7,311 nucleotides of DNA from positions 1 through 7,311 of the forward strand of contig JAHKZS010000208.1 in the NCBI GenBank assembly GCA_020626545.1, written 5' to 3'. Position numbers and translations under genes: made by a program. Numbering within the stretch: position 1 is the first letter of the stretch; every line of letters begins with the position of its first letter. Below the pieces are notes generated by a model. That model saw nothing but the letters and a program-made list of their open reading frames with translations, did no database searches and was not told the DNA's origin. Source of the stretch: a bacterium. GTDB lineage: Bacteria > Bacillota > Clostridia > Oscillospirales > Acutalibacteraceae. Below, in pieces: positions 1 to 6,054 of the stretch.

Positions 1-25
1 CATATATAAAATATCTATATTCTCC

Positions 26-54
26 GCTCAGTTTTCTGCTTCGCAGAAACGAGC
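26..54. repeat. Imperfect hairpin
   Basis: TTTCTGC (33-39) and GCAGAAA (43-49) form a 7-bp stem around the loop TTC. Outer arms GCTC (26-29) and GAGC (51-54) can extend it across a small internal loop. No T tract follows on either strand, so it is not a typical intrinsic terminator. It belongs to the palindrome-rich repeat block. Confidence 0.5.
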
Positions 55-62
55 GATGAGTT

Positions 63-83
63 TAAGAAAGCAAAGCTTTCTTA
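63..83. repeat. Perfect 9-bp hairpin
   Basis: TAAGAAAGC (63-71) and GCTTTCTTA (75-83) pair perfectly around the loop AAA. Neither strand has a T run directly after the stem. Read on the minus strand it lies about 160 nt downstream of the TPM gene stop, so it could act as a 3' processing or stability hairpin. That role is a guess. Confidence 0.55.
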
Positions 84-85
84 GA

Positions 86-126
86 CGCAGCGCTTTTGCT
101 CCCTTTATCTGCCGCAGGCAGCGGTC
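86..126. repeat. 41-bp direct repeat, copy 1
   Basis: This copy begins CGCAGCGCTTTTGCTCCC and ends GGCAGCGGTC, and it is identical to 196-236. It carries an internal palindrome CTGCC-GCA-GGCAG, able to form a 5-bp hairpin. Exact identity with the second copy and different flanks on each side mark it as a discrete repeat unit. Dispersed palindromic elements of this sort are common between genes in Clostridia, but whether this one recurs elsewhere in the genome cannot be seen here. Confidence 0.8.
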
Positions 127-195
127 TTCGCTTCCAGCCCAAAATATAGTCGTCTGTCTCGCGCTAAGAGTGCGCTCGCCATACTCCTTATTTTG

Positions 196-236
196 CGCAG
201 CGCTTTTGCTCCCTTTATCTGCCGCAGGCAGCGGTC
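196..236. repeat. 41-bp direct repeat, copy 2
   Basis: This copy is identical over 41 bases to 86-126 and contains the same CTGCC-GCA-GGCAG palindrome. It ends only 6 bp before the stop codon of the TPM-domain gene on the minus strand, so in the transcript it forms the start of the 3' untranslated region. Confidence 0.8.
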
Positions 237-242
237 GCAACG

Positions 243-1028
243 CTACCACCCACCTCCTCCGCCGCCGTGGGTTGAGCCTGAGGATGATGTATGGGTTGAG
301 CTTCCTCCGCCCGAGTCGGATTTACGTCTTGTACGGGTTACGTGTGTATATAAGAAATTATCGTGAGATTTATTTAATACTAAGCTGTCTTTCTTAAGAT
401 AATCGTTAGCCTCGGCCTTTAAGCGTACGGGCTTATACTTTGACTTAATCGTTAAAGTAACAATTATCGCGATGACAAGTCCGATACCGAACGAAACACC
501 GATACCGAATACATAATCAAACAATGTTTTGCGGGTGTGGTTAGTATCGTAGGGCTTGCCGTTTTTAGCTTCCTTGATAAAATCATCGGCAAAATCCGCG
601 AACTTATCGCAGGCTTCGTAGTAATCCTCGTCCCTAAGGTCCTCCTTTAACTCGGAGCCGATATAATCAATACCGTAATCGGTAAACGCAGTTATACCGT
701 AGCCCTTGGTAGAAATCTGCCATTGTCTATCCTCAATACTTAAGAGAAGCAGACAACCGTCGTTTTTATAGCCGTTATAGTCGTAATAGTCGTCGGCGTA
801 ATCCTGGCGGTCTTTGCCGTTTAAGCTTTGAATAAGGACAATTACGATATCCATATCGTATTTATCGCCCGTCTGAGTGAGCTTAGTAGTAAGACTTGAC
901 TTCTGTTCGGCGGTTAAATAGCCGTTGTCGTCAACTACTTTAGCGCCTTTTTCGGCGGCATAGAACGGAGTTATAAGCAGTGCCGAAAGAATAAGCGCGA
1001 CGAATAATAATGATAAAACTTTTTTCAT
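243..1028 (-). CDS. TPM-domain membrane protein (YdjH/YgcG-like)
   Basis: This 261-residue protein is the last gene of a three-gene operon. An N-terminal signal peptide is visible: lysines at 2-3, a hydrophobic core at 4-20 and a likely cleavage site near Ala24/Ala25. A TPM domain (about 31-155) follows, with a typical VVDDNGYLT start, a NDGCLLLLSIEDR strand region (89-101) and a TKGYG turn. One transmembrane helix lies at about 172-195. Next come a basic cytoplasmic segment and a low-complexity Ser/Thr/His/Gly tail ending in six glycines and Trp. The TPM domain should therefore sit outside the membrane and the tail inside. Family knowledge: TPM domains occur in membrane-associated stress proteins and in photosystem II repair factors; B. 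subtilis YdjH is of this type. The start is ATG with AAGGGGGTG about 5 nt upstream. That site overlaps the stop codon of the preceding gene, implying translational coupling across a 12-bp gap. The biochemical activity is unknown. Confidence 0.88.
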   Translation of the reverse strand: MKKVLSLLFVALILSALLITPFYAAEKGAKVVDDNGYLTAEQKSSLTTKLTQTGDKYDMDIVIVLIQSLNGKDRQDYADDYYDYNGYKNDGCLLLLSIEDRQWQISTKGYGITAFTDYGIDYIGSELKEDLRDEDYYEACDKFADFADDFIKEAKNGKPYDTNHTRKTLFDYVFGIGVSFGIGLVIAIIVTLTIKSKYKPVRLKAEANDYLKKDSLVLNKSHDNFLYTHVTRTRRKSDSGGGSSTHTSSSGSTHGGGGGGW

Positions 1029-1033
1029 ACCGA

Positions 1034-1042
1034 CACCCCCTT
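1034..1042 (-). promoter_or_regulatory. Shine-Dalgarno of the TPM gene overlapping the upstream stop codon
   Basis: On the minus strand AAGGGGGTG precedes the ATG at 1028 by about 5 nt, and its first two bases lie inside the TAA stop (1043-1041) of the zinc-ribbon gene. The ribosome finishing the upstream gene would sit on this site, which supports coupled translation of the two proteins. Confidence 0.75.
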
Positions 1043-2129
1043 AAAAGAATCCCAAAAGGGTTCCGGCGATATAAACTATAGCGCCTAAACCTACTGTCAG
1101 TCCCGCGAAAAGAGCGGCTATCTTTTTAGTATCTATAGGAAGATTGCCGACAAATTTACCTGTCTGTCCGTTCATAGCGAAGGTGTATTTTTCACCCTTA
1201 TAATCGGTATTTAAAATCCATACGGGATAAAGCGCGTATTTCGCCTTACCGTTTTTGATATTTACCGAGCTGTTGCGGGTATTCACCGTAGCGTAGGGAT
1301 ATGTAATAGTACCTCTAAGTACATCCTCGGCGCTGTGCTTCACCCTATTATTCGCGCGGTCTATACTGTCCTCCATAGTAACGTCGTACTTATCGGCTAG
1401 ATAACCCGCGAGATACGCGGTCTGAAAATCTACCGCTTCGGAGAAATTGAACGGCTCGATAGACTCCATAAGGTCGTCGGGCATTTTTGAGGAACCGTCG
1501 CAGGGAATGTTTTGGAACTGCATCTCGCCCTCTCTATATACGTCGAAGAATGAGGTTTCAGTATAATTGTAGTTTGAGTCAGACCAGGTTCTTACCGTAG
1601 TAGCCTCGTAGTTTACCGCGGCGTTTGTATCGGAATCAAACAGCCAGAAAGGTACATACAGTCCCTTAATCTCCTCGAGCTTATTCTCGGATTTAAAAAG
1701 CTTCGGCGCGAACTTTTTAGAGCTGACGTACTGTTTAAGCTGTTCTTTAGCGGCGTTTTTATCGTGCTTAAACGGAATAACGTAGTCGGGCTTTAATGTA
1801 CCCGAAAGCCGTCCGCTTAAAACTACGGGATTTCCGCAATAGGGACACTCGGTGGCGGCGGTATTTTCGTCGCCGACAATTTCTCCCGCGCAGGATTTAC
1901 AGATAAACACGGACATTTTTTCTTCTTCGCCGCTTTCCCATTCCTGACCCGCGTTTTCGTCCCATTTAAACTCGTCGGGAGCCTGTTCGTTTAATCTTTC
2001 GTCCTGTTTAATAAATGCCTGGACATCAAACTCACTGTCGCAGTAAGGGCATTTCATCTTTTGGGCGGAAGTATCGAAGTTAATAGCTCCGCCGCAACAA
2101 GGACATTTATATTCTAAAATATCTGCCAT
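1041..2129 (-). CDS. Double zinc-ribbon protein with C-terminal membrane anchor (YdjG-like)
   Basis: This 362-residue protein has two N-terminal zinc ribbons: Cys9-x2-Cys12 with Cys27-x2-Cys30, and Cys77-x2-Cys80 with Cys95-x2-Cys98. An acidic linker (about 41-72) separates them. A soluble alpha/beta region follows, containing GLYVPFWLFD and LYPVWILNTDYKG, segments typical of TFIIB-type zinc-ribbon membrane proteins of Firmicutes. The protein ends in a hydrophobic helix (about 337-358) with almost no residues after it, so the body should be cytoplasmic and tail-anchored. Family knowledge: B. subtilis YdjG is this type and works with YdjH and YdjI to bring PspA to the membrane. The start was set at ATG 2129, because GAAAGG lies 7 nt upstream of it. 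A TTG 15 bases earlier (2144) is in frame but has no proper binding site and abuts a T7 tract. The role as a membrane partner of the neighbouring SPFH and TPM proteins is inferred from gene context. Confidence 0.87.
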   Translation of the reverse strand: MADILEYKCPCCGGAINFDTSAQKMKCPYCDSEFDVQAFIKQDERLNEQAPDEFKWDENAGQEWESGEEEKMSVFICKSCAGEIVGDENTAATECPYCGNPVVLSGRLSGTLKPDYVIPFKHDKNAAKEQLKQYVSSKKFAPKLFKSENKLEEIKGLYVPFWLFDSDTNAAVNYEATTVRTWSDSNYNYTETSFFDVYREGEMQFQNIPCDGSSKMPDDLMESIEPFNFSEAVDFQTAYLAGYLADKYDVTMEDSIDRANNRVKHSAEDVLRGTITYPYATVNTRNSSVNIKNGKAKYALYPVWILNTDYKGEKYTFAMNGQTGKFVGNLPIDTKKIAALFAGLTVGLGAIVYIAGTLLGFF

Positions 2130-2136
2130 CTTATTA

Positions 2137-2142
2137 CCTTTC
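2137..2142 (-). promoter_or_regulatory. Shine-Dalgarno that fixes the start of the zinc-ribbon gene
   Basis: GAAAGG on the minus strand ends 7 nt before ATG 2129. It also overlaps the alternative in-frame TTG at 2144-2142, which therefore cannot be the preferred start. The site directly follows the seven-T run of the upstream hairpin, so folding or termination there could affect access to it. Confidence 0.7.
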
Positions 2143-2195
2143 AAAAAAATTCAGGTAACAGATAATAAACTATTCACTTATTACCCATTACCTGA
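2143..2195 (-). terminator. Terminator-like hairpin between the SPFH and zinc-ribbon genes
   Basis: On the minus strand TCAGGTAA (2195-2188) pairs perfectly with TTACCTGA (2158-2151). Inside it GTAATAA can pair with TTATTA around a 9-nt loop, across a small internal loop. The stem is followed by A and then seven Ts (2149-2143), the layout of an intrinsic terminator or attenuator. It lies inside the operon, 12 bp after the SPFH stop and just before the ribosome binding site of the next gene. Partial termination would raise SPFH protein over its partners. The AT-rich stem makes full termination unlikely. Confidence 0.6.
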
Positions 2196-2206
2196 TTATA
2201 TTTCTA

Positions 2207-3538
2207 TTATACTATATCGTTATCGTCGAACGGATCTCCGCACTCGGGACAGAACTTAGGAGGATTCTTGGGATCCTCGGGTTCCCATCCGCACTTGTCG
2301 CACTTATATAAAGGCGCTCCCGCGGGTTTAGGCGAACCGCATTCCTGACAGAACTTACCCAAGTTAACGGCTCCGCACTTACAAGTCCATCCCTTCTGTT
2401 CATCGGGCTTGGGAGAACCGCACTCGGGACAGAATTTGCCCTTAGCCATACTTCCGCATTTAGAGCATTTCCAACCGCCTTGAGCCTGTTGAGGCTGTTG
2501 CTGAGCGGGCTGTTGCTGAGCGTTCTGCTGTTGTCCCATATTATAAAAATTCTGAGCGTTCATTCCGCCGCCGGCGTTCATAGCCATACCCATTCCGATA
2601 AAGCCGTTCATAGCGCCGCCTTCGTTAGCCGCAGCCGCCTTCATAGCGTCAGCCTGAGCGCCTACTAAAGTAGCTCCCGCCATAGACGGATCGCGCATCA
2701 TACCTGTACGCTGAGCCTGTTTGATCATCTCGGCGTCTTCCTCGGGGAGATTAATCGGGTTAAGAGCGATTGATACAACGCTCAATCCGCGAAGCTCAGA
2801 CCACTTTTTAGTAAGAGCCTCGTTCATAGCTACTTCTAAATCTCCTACGTGAGAAACAATCTGATTAGGACGCATTTCCATATCGCTGAGTTTACCGAAA
2901 GCGGGCTGAAGCGCGCTTATAAACTCGGTTTTAAGCTGAGGGTCGAGTTCATCTCTCTTATAAGCTCCCTCGACATTACCGCAAACGTTGGTATAGAAAA
3001 GAAGCGGGTCGGTAATTTTATATGAATACACACCGCTGCAACGGATAGAAACATCTACGTCAAGTCCGATATTTCTGTCTACTACACGGAACATAATCGG
3101 ATTCTGGGTTCCAAATTTATTGTCGATAAGCTCCTTTGTGTTAAAGTAATAAACTCTCTGGTCTTTTGCTGTATCGCCGCCGAAAGTAAAACGCTTACCG
3201 ATAGTCTGGAAGGTTTTCTTGATACTGTCGCCGAGACTTCCTGTAAAGATACTCGGCTCGGTGGAAGTATCGTAAGTGAACTCGCCGGGCTCGGCGCAGA
3301 CCTCTACGATTTTTCCCTGTTCAACAATAATCATACACTGACCGTCGGCAACCGCGATTACCGAACCGTTAGAGATGATGTTATCATTTCCTTTTGTATT
3401 GGACGAACGGCCTGAAGTACGTTTCTGTCCTTTTACGACCAGTACGTCTTTAGCGAGGCTGTCGCAGTAAAAGTACTCCTTCCACTGATCAGCCAATGTG
3501 CCGCCTAAAGCGCCTAAGCCTGCTTTAATAAGTCCCAT
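2207..3538 (-). CDS. SPFH-domain (virion-core-like, YdjI-type) protein with three zinc ribbons
   Basis: This 443-residue protein is the first gene of the operon. The N-terminus (GLIKAGLGALGGTLADQW, residues 2-19) is the amphipathic start usual for YdjI/virion-core-like SPFH proteins. The SPFH/band-7 domain spans about 25-280, with GSVIAVADGQCMIIVEQGKI in its first strands and NPINLPEEDAE at its end. An Ala/Gly/Met-rich helix (about 285-330) and a Gln/Pro-rich linker (335-353) follow. The C-terminus holds three zinc ribbons: Cys358/361/370/373, Cys386/388/397/400 and Cys413/416/430/433. The middle one has CxC instead of CxxC. Family knowledge: SPFH proteins form oligomeric scaffolds on membranes, and B. 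subtilis YdjI acts with PspA, YdjG and YdjH in cell-envelope stress. Start: ATG with AAAGGGG 9 nt upstream. The protein lacks a clear transmembrane segment, so membrane contact is probably through the N-terminus and partners. Specific function here is inferred. Confidence 0.9.
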   Translation of the reverse strand: MGLIKAGLGALGGTLADQWKEYFYCDSLAKDVLVVKGQKRTSGRSSNTKGNDNIISNGSVIAVADGQCMIIVEQGKIVEVCAEPGEFTYDTSTEPSIFTGSLGDSIKKTFQTIGKRFTFGGDTAKDQRVYYFNTKELIDNKFGTQNPIMFRVVDRNIGLDVDVSIRCSGVYSYKITDPLLFYTNVCGNVEGAYKRDELDPQLKTEFISALQPAFGKLSDMEMRPNQIVSHVGDLEVAMNEALTKKWSELRGLSVVSIALNPINLPEEDAEMIKQAQRTGMMRDPSMAGATLVGAQADAMKAAAANEGGAMNGFIGMGMAMNAGGGMNAQNFYNMGQQQNAQQQPAQQQPQQAQGGWKCSKCGSMAKGKFCPECGSPKPDEQKGWTCKCGAVNLGKFCQECGSPKPAGAPLYKCDKCGWEPEDPKNPPKFCPECGDPFDDNDIV

Positions 3539-3547
3539 AATTTAAAA

Positions 3548-3554
3548 CCCCTTT
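3548..3554 (-). promoter_or_regulatory. Shine-Dalgarno of the SPFH gene
   Basis: AAAGGGG on the minus strand lies 9 nt before the ATG at 3538, a strong site with usual spacing that supports the chosen start. Confidence 0.75.
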
Positions 3555-3581
3555 CGGCTTTTAAGCCATAGTATTAAGTAT

Positions 3582-3610
3582 ATTATATAATATTTATTAA
3601 ACTTTGTCAC
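3582..3610 (-). promoter_or_regulatory. Predicted promoter of the SPFH/zinc-ribbon/TPM operon
   Basis: On the minus strand GTGACA (3610-3605) and TATAAT (3587-3582) are separated by exactly 17 bp, a good housekeeping sigma-A-type promoter. It lies about 45 bp before the SPFH start. I see no GAAAC/CGT pair of the sigma-W type that drives the B. subtilis pspA-ydjGHI operon, so basal expression here is probably constitutive. Confidence 0.6.
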
Positions 3611-3614
3611 TATT

Positions 3615-3656
3615 ACCGACGCAGTGTTTTTTCAACAAAAATTGAAGTCGGTTTTT
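3615..3656 (+). other. Hairpin with T tract reading rightwards
   Basis: ACCGAC (3615-3620) pairs with GTCGGT (3647-3652), and an inner stem TTCAA/TTGAA (3631-3635 and 3642-3646) closes a CAAAAA loop. One arm carries a 10-nt bulge (3621-3630). TTTTT (3652-3656) follows on the plus strand, as in an intrinsic terminator, although no plus-strand gene precedes it. It lies upstream of the operon promoter, so it could block antisense transcripts leaving the operon or be a regulator site. Confidence 0.35.
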
Positions 3657-3666
3657 GTGCAATATC

Positions 3667-3693
3667 AATAAGAGCTTTCCCTAAAGAAAGCTC
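3667..3693 (-). terminator. Predicted terminator of pcrA
   Basis: Six bases after the helicase stop codon, minus-strand GAGCTTTC (3693-3686) pairs with GAAAGCTC (3679-3672) around a 6-nt loop. The following bases, TTATT, make only a weak T tract. The 8-bp stem and its position support a terminator, but leaky read-through into the downstream operon is possible. Confidence 0.6.
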
Positions 3694-3699
3694 CGTTAA

Positions 3700-5925
3700 T
3701 TATATCTTTTCCATTTTTGAGAAATTAGCCATTAAAGTTTTTGTACCTTTGGTTTCGAATACAATCTCGAGCATTGTATCGTTGCCCATTTTCTCGGCTT
3801 TAACAATCATTCCCTTACCGAAAACCTTATGGAGCACATTATCGCCGACGTTATAGGTTACGCTCGATTTAGTAATCGGCTTCTTGAACGCGGGAGATAA
3901 TTTCGGGTTAAACTCGTAAGGGGATTTAGACGGTATAGAGGTTTTACCCGAACCGAATGACGACGGAGTAACTGTACCGAATCCCCTCTCGCCCGAGGTT
4001 GTGATATATTCGTCGGGGATTTCGCCCACGAATCTCGAGGGAGCATTATGGGTAGTAGAGCCGAACAACATTCTGCTCTTGGTTTTTGTGAGATAAAGCT
4101 CCTCTTTAGCCCTGGTAATTCCGACATAAGCGAGCCTGCGTTCCTCGTTGAGCTCGTCGGGGTTTGAGTAAATCGCTACTCCGGGGAAAACGCCTTCTTC
4201 CATACCCGCGATAAACACTACAGGGAACTCAAGTCCTTTAGCGCTGTGTAAGGTCATCATAACCGTTGTGTCGGCGTCAGCGTCGTAGTTGTCGATATCG
4301 GTCTGGAGCGAGATGTCCTCTAAAAATGCCGACAATGATGCCTCGTCGCCGTACTCCTCCTCGAATTTAATAATATTCGACTTTAACTCCTCGATATTCT
4401 CTATACGAACATCGGCGTTTTCTTTCTCGGTTTTGAGATAATTTTTATAATCGGTATGCTCTAAAATAAGCTCGTATAATTCCGCTAAAGAATAATCGCC
4501 GCTCGACTCAGCTTCTCTGAGCCCGTTTATCATAGCGACAAAATCCTTGAATTTATTAACCGCGCGGCTTAGTTCGGGGTAGTTCTCGGCGTTAGAGATA
4601 ACGTCGAACACGCTGAGGTTATTTAAGACAGCCAGCTCCCCTGCCCTGTCCATTGTGGTTTTACCGATACCGCGCTTAGGCACGTTTACGATTCTGTTAA
4701 GGCGGATATTGTCGTTAGGATTATCAATAACCCTGAGATAAGCGGTCATATCCTTGATTTCCTCGCGGTCGTAGAATCGGTGTCCGCCGATAATACGGTG
4801 AGGTATTCCGCTTCGGGCAAAGGCGCTCTCTATCGAGTTTGACTGAGCGTTCATACGATAGAGCACAGCGTAATCGGAAAACTTTCTTCCCGAAGCCACT
4901 CCGTCGATAATCTGCTGGGCTATATAGGCGGCTTCTTCTCTCTCGGACAGAGCCGTATGGACGTGGATTTTCTCTCCGTTTTGGTTCTCAGTCCAAAGTG
5001 TTTTACCCTTACGCGCGGTATTGTTTTCGATAACCTTATTAGCGGCGTTTAGGATAGTTTTTGTGCTTCGGTAGTTCTGCTCTAAGCGGATAACCTTAGC
5101 GTTTTTGAACTTACTCTCGAACGAAAGTATATTTTCGATAGTCGCTCCGCGGAATTTATAGATACTCTGGTCGTCGTCGCCGACAACGCAGATATTCTTG
5201 CTCTTATCAGCGAGCATAGCTACGAATTTATACTGAACCTTGTTGGTATCCTGGTACTCGTCTACCATTATGTACTTAAACTGATTCTGATAGTACTCTA
5301 AAATATCGGGATTTTCCTCGAACAGCTTAACGGTATTGCACAGCATATCGTCAAAATCCATAGCGTCGCTGTTTTTTAGCTCGGACTGGTAAAGCTGATA
5401 GACCTTGGCAATCTGTTCCTTTCTAAAATCGCTGTCAACATTCTTGAGCATTTCTTCGGGAGTCTGCATTTTATCCTTAGCCTTAGAAATCTCGGCGATA
5501 ACGCTCTTTACGGGCAGACGCTTTTCGTCATAGTTGAGCTCCTTCATAACCTTTTTGATAAGGCTTTTTTGGTCGGCGGTATCGTATACGGTAAAGTGGC
5601 TCGAGTAGCCGATTCTATCGCCGTAACGGCGTAAAATACGGGCGCAGGTCGAATGGAAGGTCGCCGCCCATATATCGTCGCCGCCCTCGGGAACAACGTT
5701 CATAATACGTTCCTTTAACTCGCCCGCGGCTTTATTCGTAAAAGTAATGGCTAAAATCTGCCACGGCATACAAAGTCCGCTTTGCAAAATATACGCTATA
5801 CGGTTTACAAGCACGGTAGTTTTACCCGAACCCGCTCCCGCTAATATAAGGAGCGGCCCTTCGGTGCAGAATACAGCTTTTTGCTGCATATTGTTCATAT
5901 GTTTAAAGTTTTCTTTAATATCCAT
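3700..5925 (-). CDS. pcrA: ATP-dependent DNA helicase PcrA/UvrD (superfamily 1A)
   Basis: This 741-residue 3'-5' DNA helicase unwinds DNA in nucleotide excision and mismatch repair, helps plasmid and chromosome replication, and removes recombinase filaments. All family motifs are present in order: Q motif (MNNMQQKAV, 10-18), Walker A AGAGSGKT (29-36), motif Ia ITFTNKAAGEL (60-70), Ib TFHSTCARILRR (89-100), II VDEYQDT (221-227), III VVGDDDQSIYKFRG (247-260), IV LEQNYRS (281-287), V MTLHSAKGLEFPVVF (557-571) and VI RRLAYVGITRAKEEL (596-610). A flexible 635-690 segment leads to the C-terminal Tudor-like domain (about 690-741, GDNVLHKVFGKG) that in PcrA contacts RNA polymerase. Length and domain layout match full-length Gram-positive PcrA. 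The start ATG is preceded by AAAAAGG 7 nt upstream. It is a stand-alone gene with its own promoter and terminator, not obviously tied to the operon on its left. Distinguishing PcrA from a second UvrD paralogue would need the rest of the genome. Confidence 0.95.
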   Translation of the reverse strand: MDIKENFKHMNNMQQKAVFCTEGPLLILAGAGSGKTTVLVNRIAYILQSGLCMPWQILAITFTNKAAGELKERIMNVVPEGGDDIWAATFHSTCARILRRYGDRIGYSSHFTVYDTADQKSLIKKVMKELNYDEKRLPVKSVIAEISKAKDKMQTPEEMLKNVDSDFRKEQIAKVYQLYQSELKNSDAMDFDDMLCNTVKLFEENPDILEYYQNQFKYIMVDEYQDTNKVQYKFVAMLADKSKNICVVGDDDQSIYKFRGATIENILSFESKFKNAKVIRLEQNYRSTKTILNAANKVIENNTARKGKTLWTENQNGEKIHVHTALSEREEAAYIAQQIIDGVASGRKFSDYAVLYRMNAQSNSIESAFARSGIPHRIIGGHRFYDREEIKDMTAYLRVIDNPNDNIRLNRIVNVPKRGIGKTTMDRAGELAVLNNLSVFDVISNAENYPELSRAVNKFKDFVAMINGLREAESSGDYSLAELYELILEHTDYKNYLKTEKENADVRIENIEELKSNIIKFEEEYGDEASLSAFLEDISLQTDIDNYDADADTTVMMTLHSAKGLEFPVVFIAGMEEGVFPGVAIYSNPDELNEERRLAYVGITRAKEELYLTKTKSRMLFGSTTHNAPSRFVGEIPDEYITTSGERGFGTVTPSSFGSGKTSIPSKSPYEFNPKLSPAFKKPITKSSVTYNVGDNVLHKVFGKGMIVKAEKMGNDTMLEIVFETKGTKTLMANFSKMEKI

Positions 5926-5959
5926 AATCTTACCTTTTTCTAAAAAATGTACAGTAAAA

Positions 5960-5988
5960 ATTATATCATATAAAAATAAAAGTCACAA
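5960..5988 (-). promoter_or_regulatory. Predicted promoter of pcrA
   Basis: On the minus strand TTGTGA (5988-5983) and a perfect TATAAT (5965-5960) are 17 bp apart, with the start codon 34 bp beyond the -10. The -35 box lies inside the left arm of the inverted repeat at 5982-6004, so a protein binding that repeat would cover the promoter. Confidence 0.6.
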
Positions 5989-6004
5989 CTTACAAAGTTG
6001 TGAC
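5972..6004 (-). promoter_or_regulatory. Perfect 10-bp inverted repeat: operator or orphan terminator
   Basis: GTCACAACTT (5982-5991) and AAGTTGTGAC (5995-6004) are exact inverted copies around 3 bases. Two readings fit. First, it is an operator, because it overlaps the -35 box of the pcrA promoter and has the symmetry of a dimeric repressor site. Second, it is an intrinsic terminator on the minus strand, because the stem is followed by TTTTATTTTT (5981-5972). In that case it would end a transcript coming from the right, where no minus-strand gene now exists. Confidence 0.6.
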
Positions 6005-6023
6005 AAATTAATTCTATAAAGCA

Positions 6024-6054
6024 ATAAAAATAGAACAAAAGTTCATATTTTTAT
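6024..6054. repeat. AT-rich inverted repeat upstream of the DUF5131 promoter
   Basis: ATAAAAATAGAAC (6024-6036) and GTTCATATTTTTAT (6041-6054) pair across an AAAA loop with a single bulged base. The right end abuts the -35 box of the DUF5131 promoter. It may be an UP-like or operator element. The AT richness of the region lowers confidence that the symmetry is meaningful. Confidence 0.4.

Larger units (their letters stand above)
1..242. other. Repeat-rich non-coding region downstream of the TPM gene
   Basis: No convincing gene is seen here. The stretch holds two exact 41-bp direct copies (86-126 and 196-236), a perfect hairpin at 63-83, an imperfect hairpin at 26-54, and a GCGC/GCGC inverted pair around 161-175. 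A GTG-started 73-codon minus-strand frame (28-249) crosses it, but that frame reads the two repeat copies in different phases, because the 110-bp offset is not a multiple of three, and it resembles no family I recognise. I see no hairpin with a T tract that would serve as a clear terminator for the operon ending at 243. Confidence 0.6.

Noticed and set aside
86..236. CRISPR array
   Set aside because: Only two copies with a 69-bp gap and no regular spacing; the repeats contain their own palindrome and no cas genes are near.
28..249. 73-codon minus-strand frame with GTG start overlapping the TPM gene end
   Set aside because: It runs through both 41-bp repeat copies in different phases, lacks a Shine-Dalgarno of its own that I can see, and shows no recognisable motif; a chance frame in a repeat.
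56..397. 113-codon plus-strand frame
   Set aside because: It lies on repeat DNA and then antisense to the TPM gene; the Arg/Leu/Ser-rich product is typical of a shadow frame.
2462..2540. CAG/CTG-type repeat in the Gln-rich linker of the SPFH gene as a mobile or unstable element
   Set aside because: The glutamine codons are interrupted by Pro and Ala codons and the stretch is a normal low-complexity protein linker.
2212..2668. Short frames overlapping the SPFH gene on both strands
   Set aside because: They lie wholly within the well-supported SPFH/zinc-ribbon gene and reflect its Cys/Gly/Gln-rich codons.
3858..4127. 89-codon minus-strand frame inside pcrA
   Set aside because: Shadow of the helicase gene in another frame; the pcrA frame there encodes motif VI and the linker.
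5747..6019. 90-codon plus-strand frame over the pcrA start and the divergent spacer
   Set aside because: Antisense to Walker A of pcrA and crosses the predicted pcrA promoter; no binding site or motif.
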